Of a stretch of DNA of 64,000 nucleotides, positions 1 through 9,180 are shown piece by piece; position 1 is the stretch's first letter, and each line of letters opens with the position of its first letter. The position numbers and the translations under genes are program-made. The notes under the pieces were generated by a model. The model was given only the letters and a program-made list of their open reading frames with translations, did no database searches and was not told where the DNA came from. Source of the DNA: Bradyrhizobium tropiciagri (GTDB lineage: Bacteria; Pseudomonadota; Alphaproteobacteria; Rhizobiales; Xanthobacteraceae). The stretch covers positions 310,001 to 374,000 of the forward strand of contig NZ_JAFCKH010000003.1 of NCBI RefSeq assembly GCF_018130505.1. Direction: 5' to 3'.

Positions 1-83
1 GCCGCGCGACGGCGATGGTGCAGCGGTTGTCGAACCTGTTCTTTGCCGGTGCGAAGGCGATGCGCCAGGTCAGCAACATGTGA
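1..83 (+). CDS. C-terminal end of an unidentified protein (5' truncated by window)
   Basis: An open frame enters from the left edge (first full codon at 3) and stops with TGA at 81-83. The visible tail is about 26 residues, ending in QVSNM, mildly basic with a short hydrophobic patch (NLFFAG). Nothing in it identifies a family. It is called coding because it is open to the edge, has typical high-GC codon use, and is followed by a short gap before the convergent slyX-trhO pair. Chance openness over so short a stretch is possible. Confidence 0.4.
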   Translation, partial: RATAMVQRLSNLFFAGAKAMRQVSNM

Positions 84-119
84 GCGATCGCCCGGTGCGG
101 CTGCCGCCGGCGGCGCCTG

Positions 120-335
120 TCAATAATGCGGCGGGGGCTCGTTGGCGGGCCCCGGTGCGAGGCGTTCGGCATCCTGCAGCCGGTCACGCAATTCCGCAAC
201 CTGGCGCGTCAGGGCGTCGATCTGCTTCCATTGTGCCGTGATGGTCTGGTTCAGCGTCTCGATGGTTTCGTCCTGATAGGTCAGGCGGACCTCCAGCGCA
301 TCGATCCGTTCGTTGAGCTTTGCAGGGTCATTCAT
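120..335 (-). CDS. slyX: SlyX family protein
   Basis: Small protein of 71 residues starting [20 protein letters not shown]. It is almost entirely one heptad-patterned coiled coil (residues 4-55) and ends in a Pro-rich tail closing PPHY, the hallmark C-terminus of the SlyX family. The molecular role of SlyX is unknown; despite its name it is not the SlyA haemolysin regulator. The ATG at 335 is preferred to an upstream in-frame codon because the family normally begins just before the coiled coil. This start lies inside the last codons of trhO (8-base overlap), so the two genes are probably translationally coupled. Confidence 0.85.
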   Translation of the reverse strand: MNDPAKLNERIDALEVRLTYQDETIETLNQTITAQWKQIDALTRQVAELRDRLQDAERLAPGPANEPPPHY

Positions 336-1080
336 CGGCTGAGCTCTCACCTGTCCGTTCGCGCAGCCCGTGCCCGAGCGCGACGCGCTCGTCGAACACG
401 AAACACTCGCCGCGCCAGCGGCTGTCCGGCTCCGCCGTCTCCTCGAGATATTTCAGGATGCCGCCCTTGAGGTGATAGACCTCGGCAAAGCCCTGCGCGA
501 GCAGATAGGCGCTGGCCTTCTCGCAGCGGATGCCGCCGGTGCAGAACATCGCGATCTTTTTGTGCCGTGCGGGGTCGAGATGATCAGCGGCGAATTCCTT
601 GAACTGCCCGAAGCTGGCGATCCGTGGATCCACCGCGCCTTCGAAGGTGCCCATCGCGACCTCGAAGGCATTGCGGGTGTCGAGCACGAGGGTGCCGGGG
701 GAGGCGATCAGCGCGTTCCAGTCGGCGGCCGCGACATAGGTGCCGACCTGCCGGCTCGGATCGACCGTGGCGTCGCCGAGCGTCACGATCTCCTTCTTCA
801 GCCGCACCTTGAGCCGTCCGAACGGCATCCGCGCGCTTGCAGAGAATTTCAGTTCGAGATCGTCGAGGCGGCCGCCGAACAGCGGGCCGTGCTGCAGGTC
901 CGAAACGAAGGCATCGATGCCCTCGGACGTGCCGGCAATGGTGCCGTTGATGCCCTCGGGCGCCAGCAGCACGCTGCCCTTCAGATCCAGCGTGGCGGCG
1001 AGCGCGCGCAGCGGCTCGCGCAGTGCGCGGAAATCGGGCAGTGCGGCGAATTGGTAGAAGGCGGCAACCTTGAGCGGCAT
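328..1080 (-). CDS. trhO: tRNA uridine(34) hydroxylase, rhodanese-like TrhO (YceA/UPF0176)
   Basis: A protein of 250 residues with the UPF0176/TrhO architecture: an N-terminal alpha/beta domain ([13 protein letters not shown]), then a rhodanese domain whose active loop reads [11 protein letters not shown], with the catalytic Cys first. The family performs oxygen-dependent hydroxylation of uridine 34 in certain tRNAs, the first step toward 5-carboxymethoxyuridine or methoxyuridine. The ATG at 1080 gives the usual family N-terminus (MPLKVAAF); an upstream in-frame codon would add 17 atypical basic residues. The gene is divergent from ggt and overlaps slyX downstream, suggesting a two-gene operon. 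Confidence 0.9.
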   Translation of the reverse strand: MPLKVAAFYQFAALPDFRALREPLRALAATLDLKGSVLLAPEGINGTIAGTSEGIDAFVSDLQHGPLFGGRLDDLELKFSASARMPFGRLKVRLKKEIVTLGDATVDPSRQVGTYVAAADWNALIASPGTLVLDTRNAFEVAMGTFEGAVDPRIASFGQFKEFAADHLDPARHKKIAMFCTGGIRCEKASAYLLAQGFAEVYHLKGGILKYLEETAEPDSRWRGECFVFDERVALGHGLRERTGESSADE

Positions 1081-1249
1081 GGCAGGGGGTTTATCAGCCC
1101 GATCAGGGCGGCGAAACCCCCGCAAAGCCATGCGTTACAGGGATAATTCCTCTGGCATGCCAGCCATTGCCCTGCCGGGGATGAATGTGTCATGTACGTC
1201 GTATCAGCCCAGCCGCATCAGAACATCAGAAGCAAGCGAGCGCTCCATT

Positions 1250-2836
1250 ATGAGGAATTTCCATTTCGCCGGCCGTTCCACCGTCCACGCCCAGAATGCG
1301 ATGGTGGCGACCTCGCATCCGGAGGCGGCACTCGCGGCCATCGAGGTGATGCGCGAGGGCGGCACGGCGGCCGACGCGGCGGTGGCCGCCTGCGCGCTGC
1401 TCGGCGTCATCGAGCCGCAATCGACCGGCATCGGCGGCGACTGCTTCGCGCTGATCCAGCCGCGCGGCGAGGGCAAGATCACCTCCTATAACGGCTCTGG
1501 CCGCGCGCCGATGGCGGCGACCGCGGACTGGTATCTGGAGCGCAAGATCAATTCGGTGCCGCTGACCTCGGCGCATTCCGTCAGCATTCCTGGCGCCATC
1601 GATGCCTGGGACGTGATCCTGAAAGACCACGGCAAGTTCGGCTTCGACCGGCTGCTGCAGCCCGCGATCAAGGCCGCCGAAGAGGGCTATGTGGTCGCGC
1701 CGCGCATCGCCTTCGACTGGAAGAACGGCTTCGAGAAGCTGAAGAACGGCACCAATACCGAGCGCTATCTGCTGCCGCACGGCAAGCCCGCGGTGGCCGG
1801 CGACGTGATCCACCAGCCCGAGCTCGGCAGGACGCTGCGCGCGATCGCGCAGAAGGGCCGCGACGCGTTCTACTCGGGCGAGATCGCCGCGGACATGGTC
1901 GACACGCTGCGCGGCATCGGCGGCCTGCACACGCTGGAGGATTTCGCCGCGCATTCGACCGAGACGACGTCGCCGATCGGCACGATGTACAAGGGCCACG
2001 ACGTCTGGCAGTGCCCGCCGAACGGCCCGGGCATCACCATGCTGGTGATGCTCAACATCCTCTCGCGCTTCGATCTCACGCAGTTCAAGCCGCTCAGTGT
2101 CGAGCGCTTCCACCTCGAAGCCGAGGCCGCGCGCATCGCCTACATGATGCGCGAGCAGTATATCGGCGATCCCCAGCACGCCCATGTCGACGTCGCCGGC
2201 ATCCTTTCGAAGGAATTCGCCGACGAGCATATCCGCAACATCCGGATGGACCGGCTGCTCGACCTGCCGAACGTCGCGCCGCCGATGAATCCGTCGACGG
2301 TCTACATCACCGTGGTCGACAAGGACCGCAACGTCTGCTCGTTCATCAATTCGATCGCGCACTCGTTCGGCTCGGCGATCGTCTCCAACAACACCGGCAT
2401 CCTGCTGCAGAACCGCGCCGGCGGCTTCCGCATCCAGCCCGGCCATCCCAACTGCATCGCGCCGGGCAAGCGTCCGCTGCACACCATCATCCCGGCATTG
2501 GCGACGAAGAACGGCCGCGCCGTGATGCCGTTCGGCGTGATGGGCGGGCAGTACCAGCCGGTCGGCCAGAGCCACGTGCTGACCAACATCCTCGACTATG
2601 GCTGCGACGTGCAGGAGGCGATCGATATGCCGCGCGGCCTGCACTACGAGGGCGTCTACCAGCTCGAGGACTCGGTGCCGGCCGAGATCGTCGAGGGCCT
2701 GCGGAAAATCGGCCACAAGACCACCAGCGTGGTCCCGCCGCTCGGCGGCGGCCAGGCGATCTGGATCGACTGGGACAAGGGCACGCTGACCGGCGGCTCC
2801 GATCCGCGCAAGGACGGCTGCGCGCTCGGCTACTGA
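1250..2836 (+). CDS. ggt: Gamma-glutamyltransferase family protein
   Basis: A protein of 528 residues, N-terminal nucleophile hydrolase of the gamma-glutamyltranspeptidase family, transferring or hydrolysing gamma-glutamyl groups of glutathione-like substrates. The N-terminal half has the family opener MVATSHPEAALAAIEVMREG and GGTAADAAVAA (residues 18-47) and TGIGGDCF (59-66). Thr350 in PSTVYITVVD is the expected autoprocessing site and nucleophile, separating large and small chains. No signal peptide is visible from the ATG at 1250, so unlike the E. coli periplasmic enzyme this looks cytoplasmic. The start was chosen because residues just after it match the family; the open frame continues 60 codons further upstream into sequence overlapping trhO. 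Confidence 0.88.
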   Translation: MRNFHFAGRSTVHAQNAMVATSHPEAALAAIEVMREGGTAADAAVAACALLGVIEPQSTGIGGDCFALIQPRGEGKITSYNGSGRAPMAATADWYLERKINSVPLTSAHSVSIPGAIDAWDVILKDHGKFGFDRLLQPAIKAAEEGYVVAPRIAFDWKNGFEKLKNGTNTERYLLPHGKPAVAGDVIHQPELGRTLRAIAQKGRDAFYSGEIAADMVDTLRGIGGLHTLEDFAAHSTETTSPIGTMYKGHDVWQCPPNGPGITMLVMLNILSRFDLTQFKPLSVERFHLEAEAARIAYMMREQYIGDPQHAHVDVAGILSKEFADEHIRNIRMDRLLDLPNVAPPMNPSTVYITVVDKDRNVCSFINSIAHSFGSAIVSNNTGILLQNRAGGFRIQPGHPNCIAPGKRPLHTIIPALATKNGRAVMPFGVMGGQYQPVGQSHVLTNILDYGCDVQEAIDMPRGLHYEGVYQLEDSVPAEIVEGLRKIGHKTTSVVPPLGGGQAIWIDWDKGTLTGGSDPRKDGCALGY

Positions 2837-2916
2837 TCGGCGCTGCCGGATCTGCGCCGGCGGAACAAAGCCGTTGTCGCGGGGGTTGAAGGCGAAAGCC
2901 TTTCCCCGCGAGGTTC

Positions 2917-4167
2917 ATGATCCGCAGGCTCGATTCAGATGATACCGAACAGGCGGATCTGCATGGCGGCTCCTCGCCATGGTTTGCCGCCGCGCCGCAT
3001 CCGCCGCGCCCACTGCTCGCGGACAATCTCACCTGCGACGCGCTCATTGTCGGCGCCGGCATCACCGGCGCGCTGGCCGCGGAGCGGCTGACGCGACAGG
3101 GGCTCGACGTCGTGATCGTCGACCGCGAGCATCCCGGCCGTGGCAGTACCGCGGCGAGCACCTCGATGCTGCTGTGGGAGATCGACCGTCCGCTGGTCGA
3201 GCTTGCCGAGTGCTACGGCTTCGAGCGCGCCGCGCGCGCCTATCGCGCAAGCCTCGAGGCGGTGACCGGCCTGACGTCGCTGGTGCGCGACCTCAACCTG
3301 CCCGGCGACATCAGGACCAGACATTCGCTGTATCTGGCCGCCGGCAGTTCGGCGGCGGCGTTGCTCGACGAGCACCGGCTGCGCCGCCGCGCCGGGCTGC
3401 CCGGCGACTTCCTCGATCATGGTCGGCTACTCGAGAGCTACGGGATTGCGCGGGCCGGTGCGATCGTGTCGCCCGGCGCGGCGGATGCCGATCCGCTCCA
3501 ATTGGCGCGCGGCCTGCTGCATCTTGCGATCAGCCGCGGCGCGCGGCTGTTCGATGCAGAGGCGGCTGCCTTCGATCCGGCCGGTAAATCGGTCACGGTC
3601 GGCTTCGAGGATGGCCGCGAGATCGCAGCGAAGGCCGTCGTGTTGGCGACCGGATACGTGATGCCGGATATCGTCCGCTCCAGCGTTCAGGCCGTGTCGT
3701 CGAGCTGGGCGATCGCGACCGCGCCGCAGCCGCAGAACATCTGGAAGGATGGCGCGCTGATCTGGGAGAACGCCGAGAACTATCTCTACGCGCGCACGAC
3801 GCCGGGCGGCCGCATCATCATCGGCGGCGAGGACAGCAGCGAGATCATTGCGCCCGATGCCCGCGATCGCCTGATCCCGGAAAAATCGCTCCGGCTCGCG
3901 CTACGTCTCGCCGCGCTGTGGCCGATCGCCGAGACCGAGATCGACCATCGCTGGGCCGGGACCTTCGACACGACGAGCGACGGGCTGCCGCTGATCGGTC
4001 CGGTGCCCGGCGCGAACGGCGTCTACGCCGCGTATGGCTATGGCGGCAACGGCATCACGTTTTCATATCTCGCCGCGCAATTGATTGGCGGTCTCATTGC
4101 GGGCGGCACTTCGCCGCTGCTCGATGATTTCGCGCTGGACCGCGATGGCGGCATGGCCGGTCACTGA
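2917..4167 (+). CDS. FAD-dependent oxidoreductase (DAO family)
   Basis: A protein of 416 residues with an N-terminal dinucleotide-binding fold (DALIVGAGITGALAAERLTR, about residues 42-61; GxGxxG), followed by GSTAASTSMLLWEID, typical of glycine/D-amino-acid-oxidase-like enzymes that keep an Arg or His near the flavin. A second FAD segment, ALVLATGY-like (AKAVVLATGYVMPD), and the C-terminal GYGGNGITFSYLAAQLI close the FAD domain. The substrate cannot be told from sequence; relatives oxidise amines or amino acids. It begins 80 bases after ggt on the same strand and could share its transcript, which would fit amino-acid or amine metabolism, but that is inference. Confidence 0.82.
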   Translation: MIRRLDSDDTEQADLHGGSSPWFAAAPHPPRPLLADNLTCDALIVGAGITGALAAERLTRQGLDVVIVDREHPGRGSTAASTSMLLWEIDRPLVELAECYGFERAARAYRASLEAVTGLTSLVRDLNLPGDIRTRHSLYLAAGSSAAALLDEHRLRRRAGLPGDFLDHGRLLESYGIARAGAIVSPGAADADPLQLARGLLHLAISRGARLFDAEAAAFDPAGKSVTVGFEDGREIAAKAVVLATGYVMPDIVRSSVQAVSSSWAIATAPQPQNIWKDGALIWENAENYLYARTTPGGRIIIGGEDSSEIIAPDARDRLIPEKSLRLALRLAALWPIAETEIDHRWAGTFDTTSDGLPLIGPVPGANGVYAAYGYGGNGITFSYLAAQLIGGLIAGGTSPLLDDFALDRDGGMAGH

Positions 4168-4230
4168 AAAATGGCTAGGGATTTGCCCGGCGCTGGGCTA
4201 GAGACGGCCATCCTTCACGAGAGGTGCATG

Positions 4231-4689
4231 ATGCGATCTTCCCGACGCACGATCATCCGGACTGCGCTCGCAGGCCTCGCGGCCGCGGTCTCCACGCCCG
4301 TTGTCAGCGAGATGGCAGCGGCCCAAACTGCAGGAAAGCCCATGACCACAGCTTCAGGCCTTCAGATCATCGACAGCAAGGTCGGCACCGGCGCTTCGCC
4401 GAAGACCGGCCAAATCTGCGTCATGCACTACACCGGCTGGCTCTACGAGAACGGCCAGAAGGGCAAGAAGTTCGACTCCTCGGTCGACCGCAACGAGCCG
4501 TTCGAGTTTCCGATCGGCGCGGGCCGCGTCATCAAGGGCTGGGACGAGGGTGTCGCCAGCATGAAGGTCGGCGGCAAGCGCACGCTGATCATCCCGCCCG
4601 AGCTCGGCTATGGCGCGCGCGGCGCCGGCGGCGTGATCCCGCCGAATGCGACGCTGATGTTCGACGTCGAACTGCTCGGCGTGAAATAA
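4231..4689 (+). CDS. Exported FKBP-type peptidyl-prolyl cis-trans isomerase
   Basis: A protein of 152 residues. An N-terminal export signal ([14 protein letters not shown], then a hydrophobic run and an AAAQ cleavage site near residue 31) resembles a Tat signal because of the SRRTIIR motif. The FKBP domain is complete: [64 protein letters not shown]. It should accelerate proline isomerisation in periplasmic proteins. Two ATGs are adjacent (4228 and 4231); GAGAGG at 4219-4224 spaces better to 4231. The gene lies 28 bases before the hydroxyacid dehydrogenase start. Confidence 0.88.
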   Translation: MRSSRRTIIRTALAGLAAAVSTPVVSEMAAAQTAGKPMTTASGLQIIDSKVGTGASPKTGQICVMHYTGWLYENGQKGKKFDSSVDRNEPFEFPIGAGRVIKGWDEGVASMKVGGKRTLIIPPELGYGARGAGGVIPPNATLMFDVELLGVK

Positions 4690-4717
4690 GCAGCCGACAA
4701 GTAAAGGGGGCGCAGTG

Positions 4718-5707
4718 ATGAAGATCTCGATCCTCGACGATTATTTCGACACGCTGCGCACCCTCGACGCCTTCCGCAAGCTCGACGGCCAGGACGTCAC
4801 GATCTGGAACGACCACGTCCAGGACGTCGACGTGCTCGCCGAACGGCTGCGCGACACCGACGCGCTGGTGCTGATCCGCGAGCGGACGCAGATCCGCACC
4901 CCGCTGCTGGAGCGCCTGCCCAGGCTGAAGCTGATCAGCCAGCGCAGCGTCTTTCCGCATATCGATATCGACACCTGCACCCGGCTCGGCATCATCGTGT
5001 CGTCGAGCCAGCACGCCGATACGCCGTCCTACGCCACTGCCGAATTCACCTGGGGGCTGATCCTGGCCGCGATGCGCGCGATCCCGCAGCAGATGGCGGC
5101 GCTGAAGGCGGGCAAGTGGCAGATCGGCGTCGGCCACACCGTGCGCGGCAAGACACTCGGCATCTACGGCTACGGCCGCATCGGCGCCGTGGTCGCAGGT
5201 TACGGCCGTGCGTTCGGCATGAACGTGCTGGTCTGGGCGCGCGAGCCGGCGATGGCCAAGGCGCGCGCCGACGGTCACGAGACCGCCGCGAGCAAGGAGG
5301 ATTTCTTCGCCCGCTGCGACGTGCTGTCGCTGCACATGCGGCTGGTGGACGCGACGCGCGGCATCGTCAAGGCGGAGGACCTTGCGCGCATGAAGGAGAC
5401 CGCGCTGATCGTCAATACCAGCCGCGCGCCGCTGATCGAGCCCGGCGCGCTGGTCGCCGCGCTGCAGGCAGGGCGGCCCGGCATGGCCGCGGTCGACGTC
5501 TACGAGAAGGAGCCGCTGCGCGACACGTCGGATCCGCTGCTCAACATGGACAACGTGGTCTGCACGCCGCATCTCGGCTACGTTTCGCGCGACGAATACG
5601 AGCTTCAGTTCACCGACATCTTCGATCAGATTATCGCCTATGCCGCCGGCGCGCCGATCAATGTCGTCAATCCGGATGTGCTGGCGAAGGCGCGGCCGCG
5701 CGACTGA
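4718..5707 (+). CDS. D-2-hydroxyacid dehydrogenase family protein
   Basis: A protein of 329 residues of the SerA/LdhA-like NAD-dependent D-2-hydroxyacid dehydrogenase family. The Rossmann motif [13 protein letters not shown] lies at residues 145-156, followed by the catalytic set: Arg236 in [14 protein letters not shown], an acidic residue in VDVYEKEPL (259-267) and His285 in CTPHLGY. The substrate is unknown; the N-terminal substrate domain ([13 protein letters not shown]) resembles a rhizobial subgroup usually left unassigned. AAGGGGG at 4704-4710 is well placed for the ATG at 4718 rather than the GTG at 4715. Confidence 0.88.
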   Translation: MKISILDDYFDTLRTLDAFRKLDGQDVTIWNDHVQDVDVLAERLRDTDALVLIRERTQIRTPLLERLPRLKLISQRSVFPHIDIDTCTRLGIIVSSSQHADTPSYATAEFTWGLILAAMRAIPQQMAALKAGKWQIGVGHTVRGKTLGIYGYGRIGAVVAGYGRAFGMNVLVWAREPAMAKARADGHETAASKEDFFARCDVLSLHMRLVDATRGIVKAEDLARMKETALIVNTSRAPLIEPGALVAALQAGRPGMAAVDVYEKEPLRDTSDPLLNMDNVVCTPHLGYVSRDEYELQFTDIFDQIIAYAAGAPINVVNPDVLAKARPRD

Positions 5708-5752
5708 TCCGCGCCAGTAGTGCGCGAACGGCCGTAAACTCTCGCTCGGCAA

Positions 5753-5968
5753 TCAGAACTTCCAGTTCGATGCTCCAATCGCTCGGTTCACCGCATTCCG
5801 GACCATCCGCTTGGCGCCACTCAGCGCCTTCTGGCCCTTGCCCTTGGCCTGCTGCATCGCGCCGCGGCCCTGCATCGCCGGCGAGCCGGTGGCCGCGCCG
5901 ACCCGGCGCCTGAATCTGCCGATCGCGTCGTTGGCGGTGCCCTTGATCCTGTCGGTCGTGCTACCCAT
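5753..5968 (-). CDS. CsbD family stress-type small protein
   Basis: A basic protein of 71 residues starting MGSTTDRIKGTANDAIGRFR, the classical CsbD opening, followed by GAATGSPAMQGRGAMQQAKGKGQKAL, the usual middle. CsbD proteins are abundant small alpha-helical proteins induced in general stress responses; their biochemical function is unknown. The C-terminal third (SGAKRMVRNAVNRAIGASNWKF) is more basic than many relatives, giving a strongly cationic protein that might bind nucleic acid, which is speculation. GGAG lies about 6 bases before the ATG on the minus strand. It converges on the hydroxyacid dehydrogenase gene. Confidence 0.85.
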   Translation of the reverse strand: MGSTTDRIKGTANDAIGRFRRRVGAATGSPAMQGRGAMQQAKGKGQKALSGAKRMVRNAVNRAIGASNWKF

Positions 5969-6124
5969 GAATTGCTCCTTCAGAGAATAGCTTCCTCAGA
6001 ATGTGGCAAGGCAACGCGGCGGGACATGGCAGCGTTCCGGCACTGTTCCGATTTTCCGCTCGCCTGCAGCGGTGCTTTTGGCTAGCGTTCCGCGGACGAA
6101 ACCAAATGCGCGAAAGCAAGAACG

Positions 6125-6661
6125 ATGAGCGGTTCCCAAGATAACACCCATTCGCACACCCATTCCCACGACCACCATCATCATGATCACGACGAGGAGC
6201 GCTGGAAGCATGATGGCGTCCGCGTGATTCCCGGCAACCAGCTCGATCCGAACGTGCCGTCGACATCAGGCATGGACCGCAAGGCCGCGATCACTTTCGC
6301 CCGCGTCGGCGCGCAGAAATTGTGGGCGGGCACCGTCAACATCAAGCCAGACGCCAAGACCGGCGCGCATCACCACGGCCATCTCGAGAGCATCATCTAT
6401 GTCGTGAAGGGCAAGGCGCGGATGCGCTGGGGCGAAAAGCTGCAGTTCACCGCCGAGGCCGGCCCCGGCGATTTCATCTTCGTGCCGCCCTACGTGCCGC
6501 ACCAGGAGATCAACGCCAGCCGCGACGAGGTGCTGGAATGCGTGCTGGTGCGCTCCGACGGCGAGGCGGTCGCGATCAATCTCGACATCGAGCCGGTGGA
6601 GAAGCCGGAGACGGTGCTGTGGATTGATCCGGTGCACCGGCATCCGGACGAGAACAAATAG
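6125..6661 (+). CDS. Cupin-domain protein with His-rich N-terminus
   Basis: A protein of 178 residues. Residues 9-22 (THSHTHSHDHHHHDHDE region) hold nine histidines, a likely metal-binding or metal-buffering tail. The cupin barrel follows: GAHHHGHLESIIYVVKG fits the first cupin motif (His-rich metal site and Glu) and GDFIFVPPYVPHQEINA the second, with its His ligand. Such single-domain cupins may be metal-dependent enzymes or small-molecule-binding proteins; no substrate can be assigned. The gene is single, flanked by CsbD on the opposite strand and by a palindromic repeat downstream. Confidence 0.8.
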   Translation: MSGSQDNTHSHTHSHDHHHHDHDEERWKHDGVRVIPGNQLDPNVPSTSGMDRKAAITFARVGAQKLWAGTVNIKPDAKTGAHHHGHLESIIYVVKGKARMRWGEKLQFTAEAGPGDFIFVPPYVPHQEINASRDEVLECVLVRSDGEAVAINLDIEPVEKPETVLWIDPVHRHPDENK

Positions 6662-6670
6662 CTCTCACCA

Positions 6671-6754
6671 CGTCATTGCGAGGAGCGCAGCGACGAAGCA
6701 ATCCATAGTTTCCCGTGACGAGAGATGGATTGCTTCGCTTCGCTCGCAATGACG
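6671..6754. repeat. Intergenic palindrome, family B copy 1
   Basis: Long imperfect inverted repeat: left arm starts CGTCATTGCGAGGAGCGCAG and holds GAAGCAATCCAT; right arm ATGGATTGCTTCG ends CTCGCAATGACG. It lies between the cupin and enoyl-CoA hydratase genes. A second copy is at 34665-34747. Confidence 0.85.
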
Positions 6755-6787
6755 AGTCGTTGGACGTTCGTTTCAGGGGAGGCCAGC

Positions 6788-7525
6788 ATGACACTCGTCC
6801 GCTACGAGAGCACAGGCCACGTCGCGACCATCACGATGGAGCGAACGGCCTCGCATAACGCGCTCAACAACGCGTTATGCGACGAGCTGCAGGCGGTCTG
6901 GCGGCGGTTTCGTGACAGCGACGATCGCGTCGCGGTGCTGGCCTCGGCCGAGGAAAAGTATTTCTGCGTCGGCGCCGACGTCAGGGATTTTCCCGCCAAT
7001 ATGTGGCAGGCGGTGCCCGGCCTCGGCGTCGAGCTCGACAAGCCGGTGATTGCCGCGACCTCCGGCTGGGTGGTCGGCGGCGGTTTTGTTCTCGTGCAGA
7101 TGGCCGACATCTGCATTGCGTCGGAGACGACGCGGTTCGTCTATCCGGAGGCCAAGATCGGGACCACCGGCGGCGGAGTTTCCTCGGTGCTGGCGCGCAT
7201 GCCGCACAAGATTGCGATGGAATTCCTCCTGGTCGGCGAGGAGCTCTCGGTCGAGCGCGCCTACCAGATCGGTTTCGTCAACCACATCACGCCGCCCGGC
7301 CAGCACGTCGTGGTGGCGCAGGAGATGGCGGCGAGGATCGCCGGCAACGCGCCGCTGGTGGTGCAGACGCTGAAGAAGCTTGCCCGCGACGCGATGCCGA
7401 AGGGACCGCTGGAAACGGTCGCTGAAGTCCGCCGGATGCTCGATGCGATCAAGGACAGCGACGATCTGAAGGAAGGCGCGAAGGCGTTCGGCGAGAGGCG
7501 CGCGCCGAAGTTCACGGGGAAGTGA
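6788..7525 (+). CDS. Enoyl-CoA hydratase/isomerase family protein
   Basis: A protein of 245 residues with the crotonase fold. Visible are the N-terminal NALNNALCDEL, the oxyanion-hole segments FCVGADVRDF and SGWVVGGGFVLVQMADI, and the conserved acidic loop VYPEAKIGTTGG. Crotonases hydrate enoyl-CoA or do related CoA-thioester chemistry; the atypical GTTGGGVSS segment in place of the common PGAGGT suggests a divergent substrate. AGGGGAGG at 6775-6782 fixes the ATG at 6788. It stands alone between two palindromic repeats, unlinked to the beta-oxidation operon 20 kb away. Confidence 0.85.
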   Translation: MTLVRYESTGHVATITMERTASHNALNNALCDELQAVWRRFRDSDDRVAVLASAEEKYFCVGADVRDFPANMWQAVPGLGVELDKPVIAATSGWVVGGGFVLVQMADICIASETTRFVYPEAKIGTTGGGVSSVLARMPHKIAMEFLLVGEELSVERAYQIGFVNHITPPGQHVVVAQEMAARIAGNAPLVVQTLKKLARDAMPKGPLETVAEVRRMLDAIKDSDDLKEGAKAFGERRAPKFTGK

Positions 7526-7530
7526 CGGCC

Positions 7531-7644
7531 GTCATTCCGGGGCGACGCGAAAGCGTCGAACCCGGAATCTCGCGCTACAATCTCAGGATTCTCGGTGCGC
7601 AATCGCGCACCTGAGGGTTCTCGCTCCGCGAGCCCCGGAATGAC
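7531..7644. repeat. Intergenic palindrome, family C copy 1
   Basis: Inverted repeat with outer arms GTCATTCCGGGGC and GCCCCGGAATGAC; each arm also contains its own smaller hairpin. It lies between the convergent hydratase and amidohydrolase genes and may serve both as a bidirectional stop. A second copy is at 45151-45244. Confidence 0.85.
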
Positions 7645-7653
7645 GTTTGGCGG

Positions 7654-9180
7654 CTACGCAAACACGCCGTGATCAATGCTGCCGTTCGGCACCACGTAGC
7701 CGTAGCGCGTGTTCGAGGGCTCGGCGCCGGCCTTCTCGTACTGCGCCTTCATCATCGCAAAACGGTCGCCCTTCAGCTCCAGCATCGCGCGCTTCGGCTG
7801 GATGTCGTAGAGCCGCGCGTTGTTGTCGCCGAAGATCGCGGTCTTGACCGGTCCATCGGCGGGGCCGAGCGGGGCGTAGCCGAACTTCTTCTGCATCACC
7901 TCGGGGATCTCGAGCCGCCGCAGGCCCTCGATCTGCCATTGCGGCGCGCCGGTCCACAGCGCGTCGGTGCCCCAGCAGACGTGGTCGACGCCGAGCCCCT
8001 TGATCAGCGTGCCCATCAGCGCGGCGCAGACATTCGGCTCGGCGACCAGCGTCGTCGCGAACAATTGCCCGACATCGCCATAGACATTGTTGACGCCGTA
8101 TTGCGCCGGGATATCGGCGAGGTCGCTGGTCCAGGCGATGCGGCCGGTGCGCTCGAACTCGGCGAGCGCGACGCGGGGATCGCCGCCGACATGGCGATAG
8201 GCCGAGTGGTAGATGATGAAGTTGAGCTGCGGCCAGTCCTTGGCGGCCTTGCCGACATCGGCGACGTCGGCGTAGCCGCGCAGGTTCGGATACTGCTTCT
8301 CGATTCCGGGCGGGAACAGGCCCTTGTGGACGCAGACATTCTTGATGCCCGCCTTCACCATCTTCTCATAGCCCTTGTAGGCGACGTTCTCGTCATCGAG
8401 CCGCCACGGGTAGCGGCTGATCTCCTTGTGGGTGTTGTCGCCGATCGTGTAGCCCTTGCAGGATTCCGGCTTCAAAGCGAGCGCGGCGTCGAGCTTGTCG
8501 AGCCAGCCCGGCTGGCCCGGCGTGAAGATCGCGTGGCAGAACACGCGCCGGGAGCCAGCCTCGTCGTTGATCTTCTTGCGCGCGTCGGCCATCTGCTCGT
8601 TGGTCAGGAACCAGTCCTGCTCGATGTCCGACGGCGCCGAGGAGATCAGCGAGATCTTGGTGTCGGAATCGAGAAACATCTCCTTCTTGTAGTTGTTGAA
8701 CTTGAGGTCCTCGATGGTCTGCTCGTGGTCGCTGAGCTGCTTGTTCCAGCCGGCCTTGCCGACCGCCTTGCGCATTTCCACAAAGCCCATGATGCGGGTG
8801 TCGTCGCGCAGGAAATGCGTGTGCATGTCCATGATGAACTGGTCCTTGAGGCCGTTGGCGCGCTCCTGCGCCATCGCCGGCGTCGCGGCCTCGGCCGGCG
8901 TGACGTCGAACAGCGAGCCGTAGACCTGGTTCATCGCGACGAAGGAGGCGGCCATGCCGGCCGCGGTCTGGAAGAATTTGCGGCGGTCGAGCCCCTGCTT
9001 GCCGCCGAGATCGTCGGCCATCGCGAGCAGCCGCGCCTCGACCTCGCGCTGCCGTTCGTTCTGCGGGTCGGGATAGAATTCGTCACTGGCGACGATCTGG
9101 GTCGGGATCGGGGTCTGGTGCCGGCACAGTTCGGAGGGCATCAAGGCGGCAAGTTCTTCTTCGGTGAGGTTGCTGCTCAT
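7654..9180 (-). CDS. Amidohydrolase family protein with internal Tat motif
   Basis: A protein of 508 residues of the amidohydrolase-2 (TIM-barrel metal-dependent hydrolase) type. The metal motif MDMHTHF (His120, His122) follows a linker; further candidate ligands sit in CVHKGLFPPG, YHSAYRHVGG and CWGTDALW (Asp). Uniquely, a twin-arginine motif DRRKFFQTAAG with a hydrophobic helix lies at residues 65-85, after a polar N-terminal segment of about 64 residues rather than at the very start. Related alphaproteobacterial proteins may be exported this way, but the pre-extension is unusual. The substrate is unknown. The gene is divergent from the alpha/beta hydrolase gene, also with a Tat signal. Confidence 0.82.
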   Translation of the reverse strand: MSSNLTEEELAALMPSELCRHQTPIPTQIVASDEFYPDPQNERQREVEARLLAMADDLGGKQGLDRRKFFQTAAGMAASFVAMNQVYGSLFDVTPAEAATPAMAQERANGLKDQFIMDMHTHFLRDDTRIMGFVEMRKAVGKAGWNKQLSDHEQTIEDLKFNNYKKEMFLDSDTKISLISSAPSDIEQDWFLTNEQMADARKKINDEAGSRRVFCHAIFTPGQPGWLDKLDAALALKPESCKGYTIGDNTHKEISRYPWRLDDENVAYKGYEKMVKAGIKNVCVHKGLFPPGIEKQYPNLRGYADVADVGKAAKDWPQLNFIIYHSAYRHVGGDPRVALAEFERTGRIAWTSDLADIPAQYGVNNVYGDVGQLFATTLVAEPNVCAALMGTLIKGLGVDHVCWGTDALWTGAPQWQIEGLRRLEIPEVMQKKFGYAPLGPADGPVKTAIFGDNNARLYDIQPKRAMLELKGDRFAMMKAQYEKAGAEPSNTRYGYVVPNGSIDHGVFA

